Source: Phycisphaerae bacterium (GTDB lineage Bacteria > Planctomycetota > Phycisphaerae > UBA1845). Taken from it: 26,940 nt of DNA. The translations under genes and the position numbers were made by a program. The notes below the pieces were generated by a model. It was not told where the DNA came from. It was given only the letters and a program-made list of their open reading frames with translations, and made no database searches. This document shows, piece after piece, positions 7,742 to 14,574 of this stretch. How positions within the stretch are numbered: position 1 is the stretch's first letter; the number at the start of each line of letters is the position of its first letter. The stretch covers positions 1 to 26,940 of the forward strand of contig JAJDDU010000440.1 in assembly GCA_029260155.1 (NCBI GenBank). Reading direction: 5' to 3'.

Positions 7742-8571
7742 TCTCGCGTCCCGCGAATCATACGTCCGTCAGGTCCTGCGGACCAGAGGCGGCGGTAGAC
7801 GGCGCGACGTCTTGGTGTTTGGAGTGCGCTTGGGATGAGCTGCGCTACTGTGTCGGTGTGGCCTCGTCTTCGGTGTAGTTCCATCAGAAGGTAACTAAGG
7901 GCCGCGTTATGTTGCTGGACGGTGAACATGGTCTCGATTGACTCCATGGCTGCGGTTTCATTGCCGGCTGCGATGGCGCGGGCCGTAGCGTTGCGGGCGG
8001 CGCTGAGCGTCGCGGTGGTCTGCGACGTAGCAAGCGGCAGGGGCAGGCTTACGGCGAAACAGAACAGCAGGGACACGAGTGCGATGCGCGTAAGCATCGC
8101 GCGCGTCGCATCGTCGGGCGGCCGGCTGGTTGCCGTTTCCCATTGCGCGGGCGGGCCGCCGATTACGATGAGCCACAACACGACGGGGACAACCACTGTG
8201 TTCAGGGCGATCTGTCCGGAGACGAGATAGGCCCGCGCAGCCGAAAGCGTGAGGTAGGGGCTGTAGAGGATCGCGATCTGCAGGGCTACGAGATACCAGA
8301 ACGCGCAGAGCCCGATCAGCAGCCCGCCGATGCGTCGTCGCCAACTCACCCAGTGTGAGGCGAGAACGAGTCCAACAAGCGGGGGAAACAACGGCGCGAA
8401 CCAATAGTAGTCGTCGAGATCAGCTAGCAAGTAGGGCGCGGGATAGCCGACCAACGTGTGTAACAGCTTTGCGGTTGCGATCGCGTGCGGGCGTGTCCAC
8501 GGGGCAGCAAACCACCACGCTACGGTGGCGGCGAGGCTGATGAGTAAGGCTTTGAGGATGAAGCGTTTCAT
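7738..8571 (-). CDS. Exosortase-associated multi-pass membrane protein
   Basis: About 277 residues starting MKRFILKALLISLAATVAWW. Around five hydrophobic segments are visible: LKALLISLAATVAWWF, APLFPPLVGLVLASHWV, IGGLLIGLCAFWYLVALQIAIL, ALNTVVVPVVLWLIVIGG and IALVSLLFCFAVSLPLPLA. A soluble helical C-terminal tail follows. The start ATG at 8571 overlaps the exosortase TGA (ATGA), which fixes it over the longer open frame to 8859. Context and topology resemble the membrane proteins encoded directly after XrtH-type exosortases; they are assumed to assist sorting, but no mechanism is known. The assignment is by position and topology rather than by a diagnostic motif. Confidence 0.7.
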   Translation of the reverse strand: MKRFILKALLISLAATVAWWFAAPWTRPHAIATAKLLHTLVGYPAPYLLADLDDYYWFAPLFPPLVGLVLASHWVSWRRRIGGLLIGLCAFWYLVALQIAILYSPYLTLSAARAYLVSGQIALNTVVVPVVLWLIVIGGPPAQWETATSRPPDDATRAMLTRIALVSLLFCFAVSLPLPLATSQTTATLSAARNATARAIAAGNETAAMESIETMFTVQQHNAALSYLLMELHRRRGHTDTVAQLIPSALQTPRRRAVYRRLWSAGPDGRMIRGTRE

Positions 8572-9140
8572 GACGGCGTGGCGGATTGGCGTACTGCCTT
8601 GCGGTTTGCGTAGAACATCCAGACTATCCACAACGGCGCGACAAAGAGGATGAGGAATCCCTGCATGAGGACTGCGTGAGCCTGATCGAACCAGTCGTGG
8701 CGATAGGCGGAGACGAGGGCGAGGGTGATGATCCTGGCGATGTTGAGCAGTCCGACTCCGAGCAGGCCGGTGACGATGCCGATGCCGCGCGCCCGCCATG
8801 AGCAGGGGAACGCAAGGACCCCGGCGCAGAAGATGGCTGTTGCTTTGATGCCGGTGCATTCGAGGGCTACCTCGATGCTGGCGGTTTCGATGCGAACGGT
8901 CGTGTCGGAGACAACGGCCGGTACATTGGCGCGCAGCAGGATCCCCCCGACGACATCGGCGATGAGTTGCTGGAAGTCCCCGCCGCGGTGGCTGCGAAGC
9001 AGGAACAGCTCACTCGCACCTGCCAGTGTGACGAGGACGGTGAAGATGATGGCGAAGCGAATGGTGCGGCTGCGCGGATTGGCCGGCGGCGGCGCGTCGT
9101 CAGTTTGGCGGACTTCTGTTGTCTTGCGGCGTCGGGTCAT
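8568..9140 (-). CDS. xrtH: Exosortase (XrtH-like) transpeptidase
   Basis: About 190 residues. Exosortases are integral-membrane Cys proteases/transpeptidases that recognise PEP-CTERM-like tails. The Cys-Arg-His triad is visible: Cys95 in VALECTGIKA, Arg136 in LLNIARIITL and His155 in DWFDQAHAVLM. Hydrophobic segments flank each residue. The small single-domain form and the membrane protein encoded behind it fit the XrtH type. The start at ATG 9140 is chosen because a promoter at 9172-9200 would begin transcription near 9165, inside the longer open frame, and a GGA box lies 9 nt before the ATG. The PEP-CTERM protein at 2363-2998 is a plausible substrate. Confidence 0.88.
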   Translation of the reverse strand: MTRRRKTTEVRQTDDAPPPANPRSRTIRFAIIFTVLVTLAGASELFLLRSHRGGDFQQLIADVVGGILLRANVPAVVSDTTVRIETASIEVALECTGIKATAIFCAGVLAFPCSWRARGIGIVTGLLGVGLLNIARIITLALVSAYRHDWFDQAHAVLMQGFLILFVAPLWIVWMFYANRKAVRQSATPS

Positions 9141-9171
9141 TGTTTTTTCCGTGGACTCCTCGCGTGCCTCT

Positions 9172-9200
9172 ATTGTAGCACGGTTCTGGATTGTTCCCCA
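9172..9200 (-). promoter_or_regulatory. Extended -10 promoter of the exosortase operon
   Basis: On the minus strand there is TGGGGA (9200-9195), a 17-bp spacer and TACAAT (9177-9172) preceded by TGC. That makes a perfect TGn extension, which can compensate for the weak -35. The predicted start near 9165 leaves a leader of about 25 nt. Confidence 0.5.
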
Positions 9201-9345
9201 GCCTCCGCGCGCGCCCACCCCAGCGGCCTAAGCGACGCCTCACGGTCTCCTCAGCGTTGGCCGACCGTTCCAGACATCGTCTTCTCATTGGAGCGACTGC
9301 GTCGGCCGTCTAATTGCGGTGATGGTCGTGGACGTGAAAGAAACG

Positions 9346-9610
9346 CTAATCGCGTGGGCTTCCGCACTCGGGACAGCGCGGCTCCGTCAGCCGAAAGAGC
9401 GAGTATCCGCACACGACGCACCTGTTACGTCTCCTCCGCCACCAGCGAACAATCGGAATGCGGCTTGAGAATACTGGATACGCCAGCGGAACGGCGACCA
9501 GCATCCACACCGGGAAGTTCATTGCTTGCACCCGGTGGTCCAATCGCGATCGCGCCCGCGACCAGGACACTGATAGCCGTCCCTCGAAACATGACTCCGA
9601 TCTTCGGCAT
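9346..9610 (-). pseudogene. Zinc-ribbon membrane protein gene with a frameshift
   Basis: ATG 9610 comes one base after the TAG of the upstream zinc-ribbon gene (TAGcATG), and reads MPKIGVMFRGTAISVLVAGAIA split over a first membrane span, then GPPGASNELP. The reading then continues one frame over as VWMLVAVPLAYPVFSSRIP (second span), an Arg-rich stretch and CVVCGYSLFRLTEPRCPECG (zinc ribbon), ending at 9346. One extra base near 9517 in cccggtgtgg accounts for the break. Joined, the two halves give the usual planctomycete two-span plus C-terminal ribbon protein of roughly 88 residues. Either the gene is decayed or the assembly has a one-base error. If the downstream half is used alone it starts at ATG 9522. 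Confidence 0.6.
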
Positions 9611-9611
9611 G

Positions 9612-10439
9612 CTACGGACACCCGTCGCTTGGTGATCGCTTGCGTACGGCCATGCGTCGATTGGCAAGGCGTACTAGCCCAAAGCACCAGATGATCGCGC
9701 ACGCCGCGAGTCCAACCTCGGACTTGGTTTCGACGCGGCAATTACCGTAGCGCGAACGGTGTATTGGCTCGGCAAGCGAGAACATCGATAGTGACTTGCC
9801 GTCAAACGTTCCCATGGGTGCTAGCAAGATGTCCGTCAGTTCCTCGATCGCCGTGGCATCTGATGTGGGATGCAGATCAAGAGCATCGCACGCAAGCAAG
9901 AAGTTCGAGCACTGGCTGTCCTCGTTGCATGCGTCAGAGAAAACAAGACCGAACGACATCGCCGAAACGCGCGTCAGTCTGATCTGCGACCATGAACGCT
10001 CGTCAACGCGACTTACGCAGACGCGCGCCTGCTGCGCCGGCACGTGTTCTGGCGGTGCTTGCCACCGACGATGGACGCGGTCGCCGTATCTAATGATCAG
10101 AACCTCCCTTATGTGCTCACGAGTTGGGTCAAGCTTGACCTCCTCGTAGAAGTGGATCGGTACCGGGTCCGACAGTATGGCTAAGGTCGTGAACACAAAC
10201 GCACCGGCGAACCCGAAGACTACCCACACAACAACGTTGGATAACAGCCTGACGGCCCCTGACCCCGGCCGGTCTTGAAGCTTTCGTCGAAGTTCTTCAG
10301 GATCAAAGCGTCGTCCGCACTCCGGGCAGGTGAGTGTAGGCAGTCCGCGCAACAGATAGCCGCAGTGCCCGCACCTGAGTTCATCGTCCACGCTCCGTGC
10401 GATTTCAGTTCTCAATCCAGTGCCCCGAGTAACGTGCAC
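9612..10439 (-). CDS. Membrane protein with N-terminal zinc ribbon
   Basis: About 275 residues. An N-terminal ribbon with LRCGHCGYLLRGLPTLTCPECG has two CxxC pairs (residues about 23-44). A hydrophobic segment follows (VVVWVVFGFAGAFVFTTLAIL), then a roughly 140-residue middle domain without recognisable motifs and a second span near the C-terminus (GLAACAIIWCFGLVRLA). The ribbon is typical of Planctomycetota; its role is unknown. The start is GTG 10439, with TTG 10415 as an alternative. A 9-bp hairpin abuts the GTG and a good promoter lies 75-103 bp upstream. The frameshifted ribbon gene follows by one base, implying an operon. Confidence 0.7.
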   Translation of the reverse strand: MHVTRGTGLRTEIARSVDDELRCGHCGYLLRGLPTLTCPECGRRFDPEELRRKLQDRPGSGAVRLLSNVVVWVVFGFAGAFVFTTLAILSDPVPIHFYEEVKLDPTREHIREVLIIRYGDRVHRRWQAPPEHVPAQQARVCVSRVDERSWSQIRLTRVSAMSFGLVFSDACNEDSQCSNFLLACDALDLHPTSDATAIEELTDILLAPMGTFDGKSLSMFSLAEPIHRSRYGNCRVETKSEVGLAACAIIWCFGLVRLANRRMAVRKRSPSDGCP

Positions 10440-10464
10440 AGCATGCGGGTTGTTTCCGCATGCT
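10440..10464. promoter_or_regulatory. 9-bp perfect inverted repeat in the leader of the zinc-ribbon operon
   Basis: AGCATGCGG (10440-10448) and CCGCATGCT (10456-10464) flank a 7-base loop. In the minus-strand transcript the hairpin ends exactly one base before the GTG start at 10439, so it would hide or mark the translation start. It could also be a protein-binding operator. Confidence 0.45.
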
Positions 10465-10513
10465 CTCCCGCCTTTGAGACTGGTAGTTCCGAGTTGTCGG
10501 ATTCCCTACCTTA

Positions 10514-10542
10514 ATCGTAGCCACCTGACGCGCTCGACTCAA
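10514..10542 (-). promoter_or_regulatory. Sigma70-type promoter of the zinc-ribbon operon
   Basis: On the minus strand there is TTGAGT (10542-10537), a 17-bp spacer and TACGAT (10519-10514). The predicted start near 10507 gives a leader of about 68 nt that contains the inverted repeat at 10440-10464. Confidence 0.5.
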
Positions 10543-10936
10543 CCGAAACGACCCCTATCGCCATGATTGGTGGCTGGGTGGATGGCCCATCGTGCCAATC
10601 CGGTGCCTGAGACCCTCGGCGCAACGATTCCGGCCTGGCTTCCGCGCTGCGGCAACCTGCCTCCGACTCGAATCATCAACGCCGTCAGATTCTGTCTCGC
10701 ACTTTACAGTGCATCAGCGAGTTTCCTCCGGGGTACTGTGGTAGGAAGCGGGACCCCGCGCTGGCGCTTGGGGCTCGAAAACGGGCGAATGCGCGACATT
10801 GCGCTGTATACCATCTCCGTCTCGACACAGTGCGTCTTGCTCGTTGATGCGGCGCGAGCTTTCCGGCGCCGGTTCGGGGCTGAAAACGCTGAGTCGGAGC
10901 GTGTAACGGGCGTGTCACGAGCGATTGGCGGTGTCC

Positions 10937-10965
10937 TTGGTATGTGGGAGGTAAGACGTTATGCT
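10937..10965 (+). promoter_or_regulatory. Possible promoter of the Cys-rich lipoprotein gene
   Basis: TTGGTA at 10937-10942, a 17-bp spacer and TATGCT at 10960-10965, 50 bp before the start codon. Each box matches the consensus in four of six bases. The rest of the gap between the zinc-ribbon operon promoter and this gene (about 10543-10936) shows no convincing gene; a 144-codon open frame there has no recognisable features. Confidence 0.35.
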
Positions 10966-11014
10966 GTTCGGACCCCGGTGGGGACGGTTTATGGTTTCTG
11001 AAGGAGAATGGTCT

Positions 11015-11464
11015 ATGAAACGAATGAGTTGCCTGTATCGATCGACTTTGCGAAACGTGTTGGCGGTGGCGCTTTCGGTTGCATTTGTCGTGGCGGCATC
11101 GGGATGCTGCAAGCCGTGTAGCCCGTGTGGCGACAGGCAGAAGTGCGGCAAGAAGTGCAGCAAGAGTCAGGCCGGCTGCAAGGACAAGGCCGCTTGCAAG
11201 GGCAAGTGCAAGACCCCGTGTAAGGACGCGGACGGCAAGAAGAAGTGCGGTGCGGATTGCAAGAAGCCTTGCTGCGCGAACAAGGCCAAGACGTCGGCAT
11301 CCGCTGTGAACACGAAGTGCCCGATCTCGGGTCGCGCGGCCAACATGGCGGTCACGGCTAGCTACGGTGCCAAGACGGTTGCGTTCTGCTGTGGCGGCTG
11401 CGTGGGCAGATGGGACAAACTCTCCAGTGACGAGAAGTCCGAGAAGCTCGCTTCGGCGATGTAG
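11015..11464 (+). CDS. Cys/Lys-rich lipoprotein with YHS/TRASH-like C-terminal domain
   Basis: 149 residues. The signal region is LRNVLAVALSVAFVVAASGC, a lipobox-like end with Cys31. Residues 31-87 hold 14 Cys among many Lys, in repeated CxxxC and CKxKCK patterns reminiscent of metallothioneins. Residues 100-149 form a compact domain: TKCPISGRAANMAVTASYG, then VAFCCGGCVGRWDKL. This pattern (CPISG...FCCxGC) belongs to the YHS/TRASH-like metal-binding treble-clef group. A protein tethered to the membrane with 18 Cys after the lipobox should bind soft metals such as Cu, Zn, Hg or As(III); that is inference. AAGGAG lies 8 nt before the ATG. A strong terminator follows, so it is monocistronic. Confidence 0.8.
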   Translation: MKRMSCLYRSTLRNVLAVALSVAFVVAASGCCKPCSPCGDRQKCGKKCSKSQAGCKDKAACKGKCKTPCKDADGKKKCGADCKKPCCANKAKTSASAVNTKCPISGRAANMAVTASYGAKTVAFCCGGCVGRWDKLSSDEKSEKLASAM

Positions 11465-11478
11465 TCGTTCTTTAGACT

Positions 11479-11512
11479 CGCCCCGCCCCTGTCATAGCAA
11501 GGGGGCGGGGCG
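11479..11512 (+). terminator. Rho-independent terminator after the Cys-rich lipoprotein
   Basis: CGCCCCGCCCC (11479-11489) pairs perfectly with GGGGCGGGGCG (11502-11512) around a 12-base loop, 14 bp after the stop codon. It is followed by the T-rich tgactttcttg. Confidence 0.8.
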
Positions 11513-11524
11513 TGACTTTCTTGC

Positions 11525-12025
11525 ATGTCTCCATCTTCTTTCCCGTTTGACACAAGGTTGGTGAGCGAAGACGAGCGGTTCATGCGCTCTGCGCTGGACG
11601 AAGCGCTGCAGGCGATGGACGGCGGTGACGTGCCGGTCGGCGCGGTGCTCGTTTACGACGGGCGGATCGTTGGCCGGGGTCACAACCAACGCGAACTACT
11701 TCAGGATCCGACGGCGCACGCCGAGATGCTGGCCCTGACGGCGGCGGCGGCCAGTCTTGGGAGTTGGCGGCTGACGGACTGCACGATGTACGTGACGCTC
11801 GAGCCGTGCGTGATGTGCGCGGGGGCATTGGTGTTGGCCCGCGTGCCGCGGTTGGTGTTCGGTGCGGATGATCCGAAAGCCGGTGCGTGCGGATCGGTGT
11901 ACGACATCGTGTCCGGCGGCCAACTGAACCATCGCGTTGACATCACAAGCGGGGTGCTCGGGGAGGAGTGCTCTGAAGTGCTGCGCGCGTTCTTCAGGCA
12001 ACAGCGGGCGTTGGGTAAGAAGTGA
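11525..12025 (+). CDS. tadA: tRNA-specific adenosine deaminase TadA
   Basis: 166 residues. The enzyme converts wobble adenosine 34 of tRNA-Arg(ACG) to inosine. The deaminase zinc site is complete: HAE (His65, Glu67 as proton shuttle) and PCVMC (Cys95, Cys98) in TLEPCVMCAGALVLARV. Other family signatures are VPVGAV, GHNQRE and DPTAHAEM, and GACGSVYD replaces the usual substrate-loop sequence. ATG 11525 lacks a clear ribosome binding site. GTG 11561 (VSEDERFMRSAL), preceded by AAGG, would match the family N-terminus better and is a real alternative. The gene sits between the lipoprotein terminator and a pair of palindromic repeats and is convergent with the VanZ gene. Confidence 0.93.
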   Translation: MSPSSFPFDTRLVSEDERFMRSALDEALQAMDGGDVPVGAVLVYDGRIVGRGHNQRELLQDPTAHAEMLALTAAAASLGSWRLTDCTMYVTLEPCVMCAGALVLARVPRLVFGADDPKAGACGSVYDIVSGGQLNHRVDITSGVLGEECSEVLRAFFRQQRALGKK

Positions 12026-12038
12026 TCGGTGTGCGAAG

Positions 12039-12104
12039 CACTGGCGGGCAAGCCGCCAGTGGCACGCGCGCGATTCTAGAGGGATCACCGGTTGAAAATC
12101 GGTG
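12039..12104. repeat. Pair of palindromic interspersed repeats (REP-like)
   Basis: Hairpin one is CACTGGCGG (12039-12047), loop GCAAG, CCGCCAGTG (12053-12061), a perfect 9-bp stem. Hairpin two is CACCG-(9)-CGGTG at 12086-12104, a decayed form of the motif at 12863-12881. Both are followed by GCAC or GCCAC. They lie between the convergent tadA and VanZ genes and may also act as a bidirectional terminator. Confidence 0.65.
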
Positions 12105-12111
12105 CCACGGC

Positions 12112-13638
12112 TTAGTGCTGCACCTTCTGGCGCGGGCGTGGTTCGACGGGGGCGTCCTTCCCGGGTGGGGGGATCTCGACGTTGAGGATGACCGGGGTTG
12201 CGCCGGTGAAGTATTGCTCGGCGTTGTGGCGTTTGTAGGCGTTGAAGAGGGCTGCGGCGAGGACCATTCCGCCGGTTGCGCTGACACCGGCGACCAGGGC
12301 GTCGGTGGATGCAGGGATGCGTCCGGGCAGCCAGCATTGGGCGAACTCCAGCAAGGCGACGCATGATGTGGTGAGAATGCCGACCGTGATCCGCAGCCAC
12401 CAGCGCGGGACGGTCCCGGCGACGAGGCCAAACGACGCGATGAGCGCGCCGAGAGTTAAGAAGCGAAACGACTGACGCAGGGCGTCCAGGATTGCGTGGG
12501 GAAGTTTGTTGGGGAGGTAGGCCGTCAGCGGGATCCACTCGATTCGCGTGTGGGCGCTGTCTGCGGTGGTAGCGTCGAATCGGAACGGGGCTAGCTCGCA
12601 AGCGACGATGTATGTGACAGACAGGATGCAGGCTACTCCGATCACGCGGCGCATGCCTTGCACGCGTGCGGTGGACCCGGCATGCTGGTGCCAACCGGAC
12701 GCCGCGATGATGCTCGGATAGAGGGCTGCACCGGCCACACCTCCGAGAAAACGCGTCAGGATGCGCGTTGCGTCAAACCCGACTGATATCACGAACAGCC
12801 CGACGAAGGTCAAGGCCATCGCGAAGGATGCGGTCACCACACATGTTCGGGTCGTCGGGGACCACCGGTTGGAAACCGGTGCCACACCTTGTCCGGCGTT
12901 GCGTTGTCGCCAATGGTGGACGAGGAGGACTCCAAGGACGAGGAACATGAACACATCGGCGACGTAGGCGATGCGCAGTTCCCACAAGCGCAGCGGGGCT
13001 ACGGTGTCTGCGGGCTGGAACGCGAGCGTGACCTGATTGACGCGCTCGAAGAGATCGGCGTGTTTGGCGAATGGCCACAGGTAGGCGTGGCGGGCTGCGC
13101 GAGCGATGCGAGAAACATCGAGTGTTACGTCGAAGGGCGCAAGGGCGGCAAGGGCGACGACGCAGGTCCAGACGCCGGCGACGAGGGCTGTGGGTGTTCG
13201 TAGCAGATCGCGCTTCAGCGCGGAGATGAACCGCCCGAACAGCTTGGATTCCGGAAGATAGACGAGGATTCCGACGGCCGTGCCGAGGACGTTGCATACG
13301 ACGTCGCCGACGGAGGCGATTCGCGAGTAGACGATCGTCTGAACGAGTTCGAGGCCATAGCTCAGCAGGAGGGCGAAGGCGAGGCAGAAAAAGGCGGCAG
13401 TGAAGCGTTTGTATTTGCGGCGTGCGAGGCTGGCCCTGAGGGCGAGTCCCAAGGGCAGGTAGAGCGCGATGTTGCTCATCGCGTCGGGCAGGCCGACGTG
13501 GGTGATCGGGATGCCCAGGAATGTTGCGTGTATCCGGTCCTGCTGTTGGACCGAGAAGTCGAACGGCAGGAGCGATCCGTAGATGATGAACGCGGCGAAC
13601 GCGATGGTGAAGATGTCGATTCGGTAGGGTCTGCGCAT
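12112..13638 (-). CDS. Duplicated VanZ-domain membrane protein
   Basis: About 508 residues with ten or more hydrophobic segments. The N-terminal half has the VanZ signature: SNIALYLPLGLALRASL, then LSYGLELVQTIVYSRIASVGD and NVLGTAVGI. A second, more diverged copy lies near the C-terminus (LLEFAQCWLPGRIPASTDALV, VSATGG). VanZ-like proteins are membrane proteins linked to glycopeptide/lipoglycopeptide tolerance in Gram-positives; in exopolysaccharide and exosortase loci they are frequent but uncharacterised. A cytoplasmic linker carries an in-frame palindromic repeat (GQGVAPVSNRWSPTT). ATG 13638 is chosen over GTG 13641. It is the last gene of the polysaccharide operon, 37 bp after its neighbour. 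Confidence 0.8.
   Translation of the reverse strand: MRRPYRIDIFTIAFAAFIIYGSLLPFDFSVQQQDRIHATFLGIPITHVGLPDAMSNIALYLPLGLALRASLARRKYKRFTAAFFCLAFALLLSYGLELVQTIVYSRIASVGDVVCNVLGTAVGILVYLPESKLFGRFISALKRDLLRTPTALVAGVWTCVVALAALAPFDVTLDVSRIARAARHAYLWPFAKHADLFERVNQVTLAFQPADTVAPLRLWELRIAYVADVFMFLVLGVLLVHHWRQRNAGQGVAPVSNRWSPTTRTCVVTASFAMALTFVGLFVISVGFDATRILTRFLGGVAGAALYPSIIAASGWHQHAGSTARVQGMRRVIGVACILSVTYIVACELAPFRFDATTADSAHTRIEWIPLTAYLPNKLPHAILDALRQSFRFLTLGALIASFGLVAGTVPRWWLRITVGILTTSCVALLEFAQCWLPGRIPASTDALVAGVSATGGMVLAAALFNAYKRHNAEQYFTGATPVILNVEIPPPGKDAPVEPRPRQKVQH
12863..12881. repeat. Palindromic interspersed repeat inside the VanZ coding sequence
   Basis: CACCGGTT (12863-12870), loop GGA, AACCGGTG (12874-12881), followed by CCACACC. 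It matches the second hairpin at 12086-12104 (same order ACCGGTTG-GAAA-CCGGTGCCAC, three mismatches). It is read through in frame by the VanZ gene in the linker between its two halves. Confidence 0.65.
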
Positions 13639-13675
13639 CACAATTCAGTGCCGCGCGGACCGGCGGGCGCTGTGC

Positions 13676-14566
13676 TCAGTCGTCCAGGTCCGCGATTTGA
13701 AGGGTCCGTGCGAGGGCATCGAGATCGTAGTACTCTTGCATGGCACGGCCTTTGGACATTTCCGCCTTCCAGACAGACCACGGCATTCGGCAGTGCCCGG
13801 TTTCGTCGGGGAATACGCGTCGCACGTTGCCGCCGAAGTGTTTCTGCCAATACCAGATGCCGCGTCCGGTGTCCCACTCTTCGTCGGAAACGGTGACCGG
13901 CCCGCGGAAGTTTGGGTGTTTGCTGAACCACCTCCACCATCCGCATCCGTGTTCCCACTGGTCCTTGCTGGCTGCGCGCGTTGTTGCGTAGGCCAACCCC
14001 GGGCAGGGCAATCCTTTTCTTAGCCACCAACCTCGGGGCTTGTACGCAGCGGTTTCGCCGTCGTCGAGGGCATCGAACGACCGGGCGAGGTGCTCCATAT
14101 TCTGTCGGCTCACGAGCAGGTCGCTGTGCCAGCAGGCCATTCGTGGTGCGAATGTGTAAAGAAACTCCATGGGGAAGTGCGGCCAGAGGGTCGGCAGTTT
14201 GAGTAGTCTGTTGGCGTCGAAGCGTACCGCGCCGGGAAGAATGGTGGCTTCGTCGACTCGCGGATCGCGCCCCACGACCGGCGTCCATCCGAATTCCATG
14301 ACCAGTCGCTGCTGTATACGGCAGAAGCGATCATGCACGTTCCAGCACAGCCAGGGTCGTTCGATGCCGGCCAACTGTTGGCGCCAGTCGTCAATGGCGA
14401 GTTCAAGAGGACCGAGTTCCGGCCCCCATGCCTCCCAGTCTCCGGTGCCGAGGTGGTGGTGGCGGTAGTGGCCTGGTTCGACGTCTGCCCGCGTGATGCC
14501 TTTCTGGTCGGTTTCCACGGCGGTGATATCGGTCGTTCCGGCGGGACGCTTGGGTAGAATCCGCAA
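13676..14566 (-). CDS. Hypothetical protein of the polysaccharide operon
   Basis: About 296 residues if started at TTG 14566, nine bases after the stop of the upstream glycosyltransferase. GTG at the VETDQKG segment is another possibility; there is no early ATG. The body is rich in Trp, His and Arg: GHYRHHHLGTGDWEAWG, ERPWLCWNVHDRFCRIQQRL, MEFLYTFAPRMACWHSDLLV, GWWRWFSKHPNFRG and GIWYWQKHFGGNVRR. No signal peptide or membrane segment is seen, so it should be cytoplasmic. I recognise no family. Codon-level coherence and tight packing between a glycosyltransferase and the VanZ gene suggest a role in the same glycan pathway, perhaps a nucleotide-sugar or glycan-modifying enzyme; that is inference only. 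Confidence 0.65.
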   Translation of the reverse strand: MRILPKRPAGTTDITAVETDQKGITRADVEPGHYRHHHLGTGDWEAWGPELGPLELAIDDWRQQLAGIERPWLCWNVHDRFCRIQQRLVMEFGWTPVVGRDPRVDEATILPGAVRFDANRLLKLPTLWPHFPMEFLYTFAPRMACWHSDLLVSRQNMEHLARSFDALDDGETAAYKPRGWWLRKGLPCPGLAYATTRAASKDQWEHGCGWWRWFSKHPNFRGPVTVSDEEWDTGRGIWYWQKHFGGNVRRVFPDETGHCRMPWSVWKAEMSKGRAMQEYYDLDALARTLQIADLDD

Positions 14567-14574
14567 GGATTGCG

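Noticed and set aside
10567..11001. 144-codon open frame before the Cys-rich lipoprotein
   Set aside because: No ribosome binding site, no domain or membrane pattern, and it overlaps the likely lipoprotein promoter.
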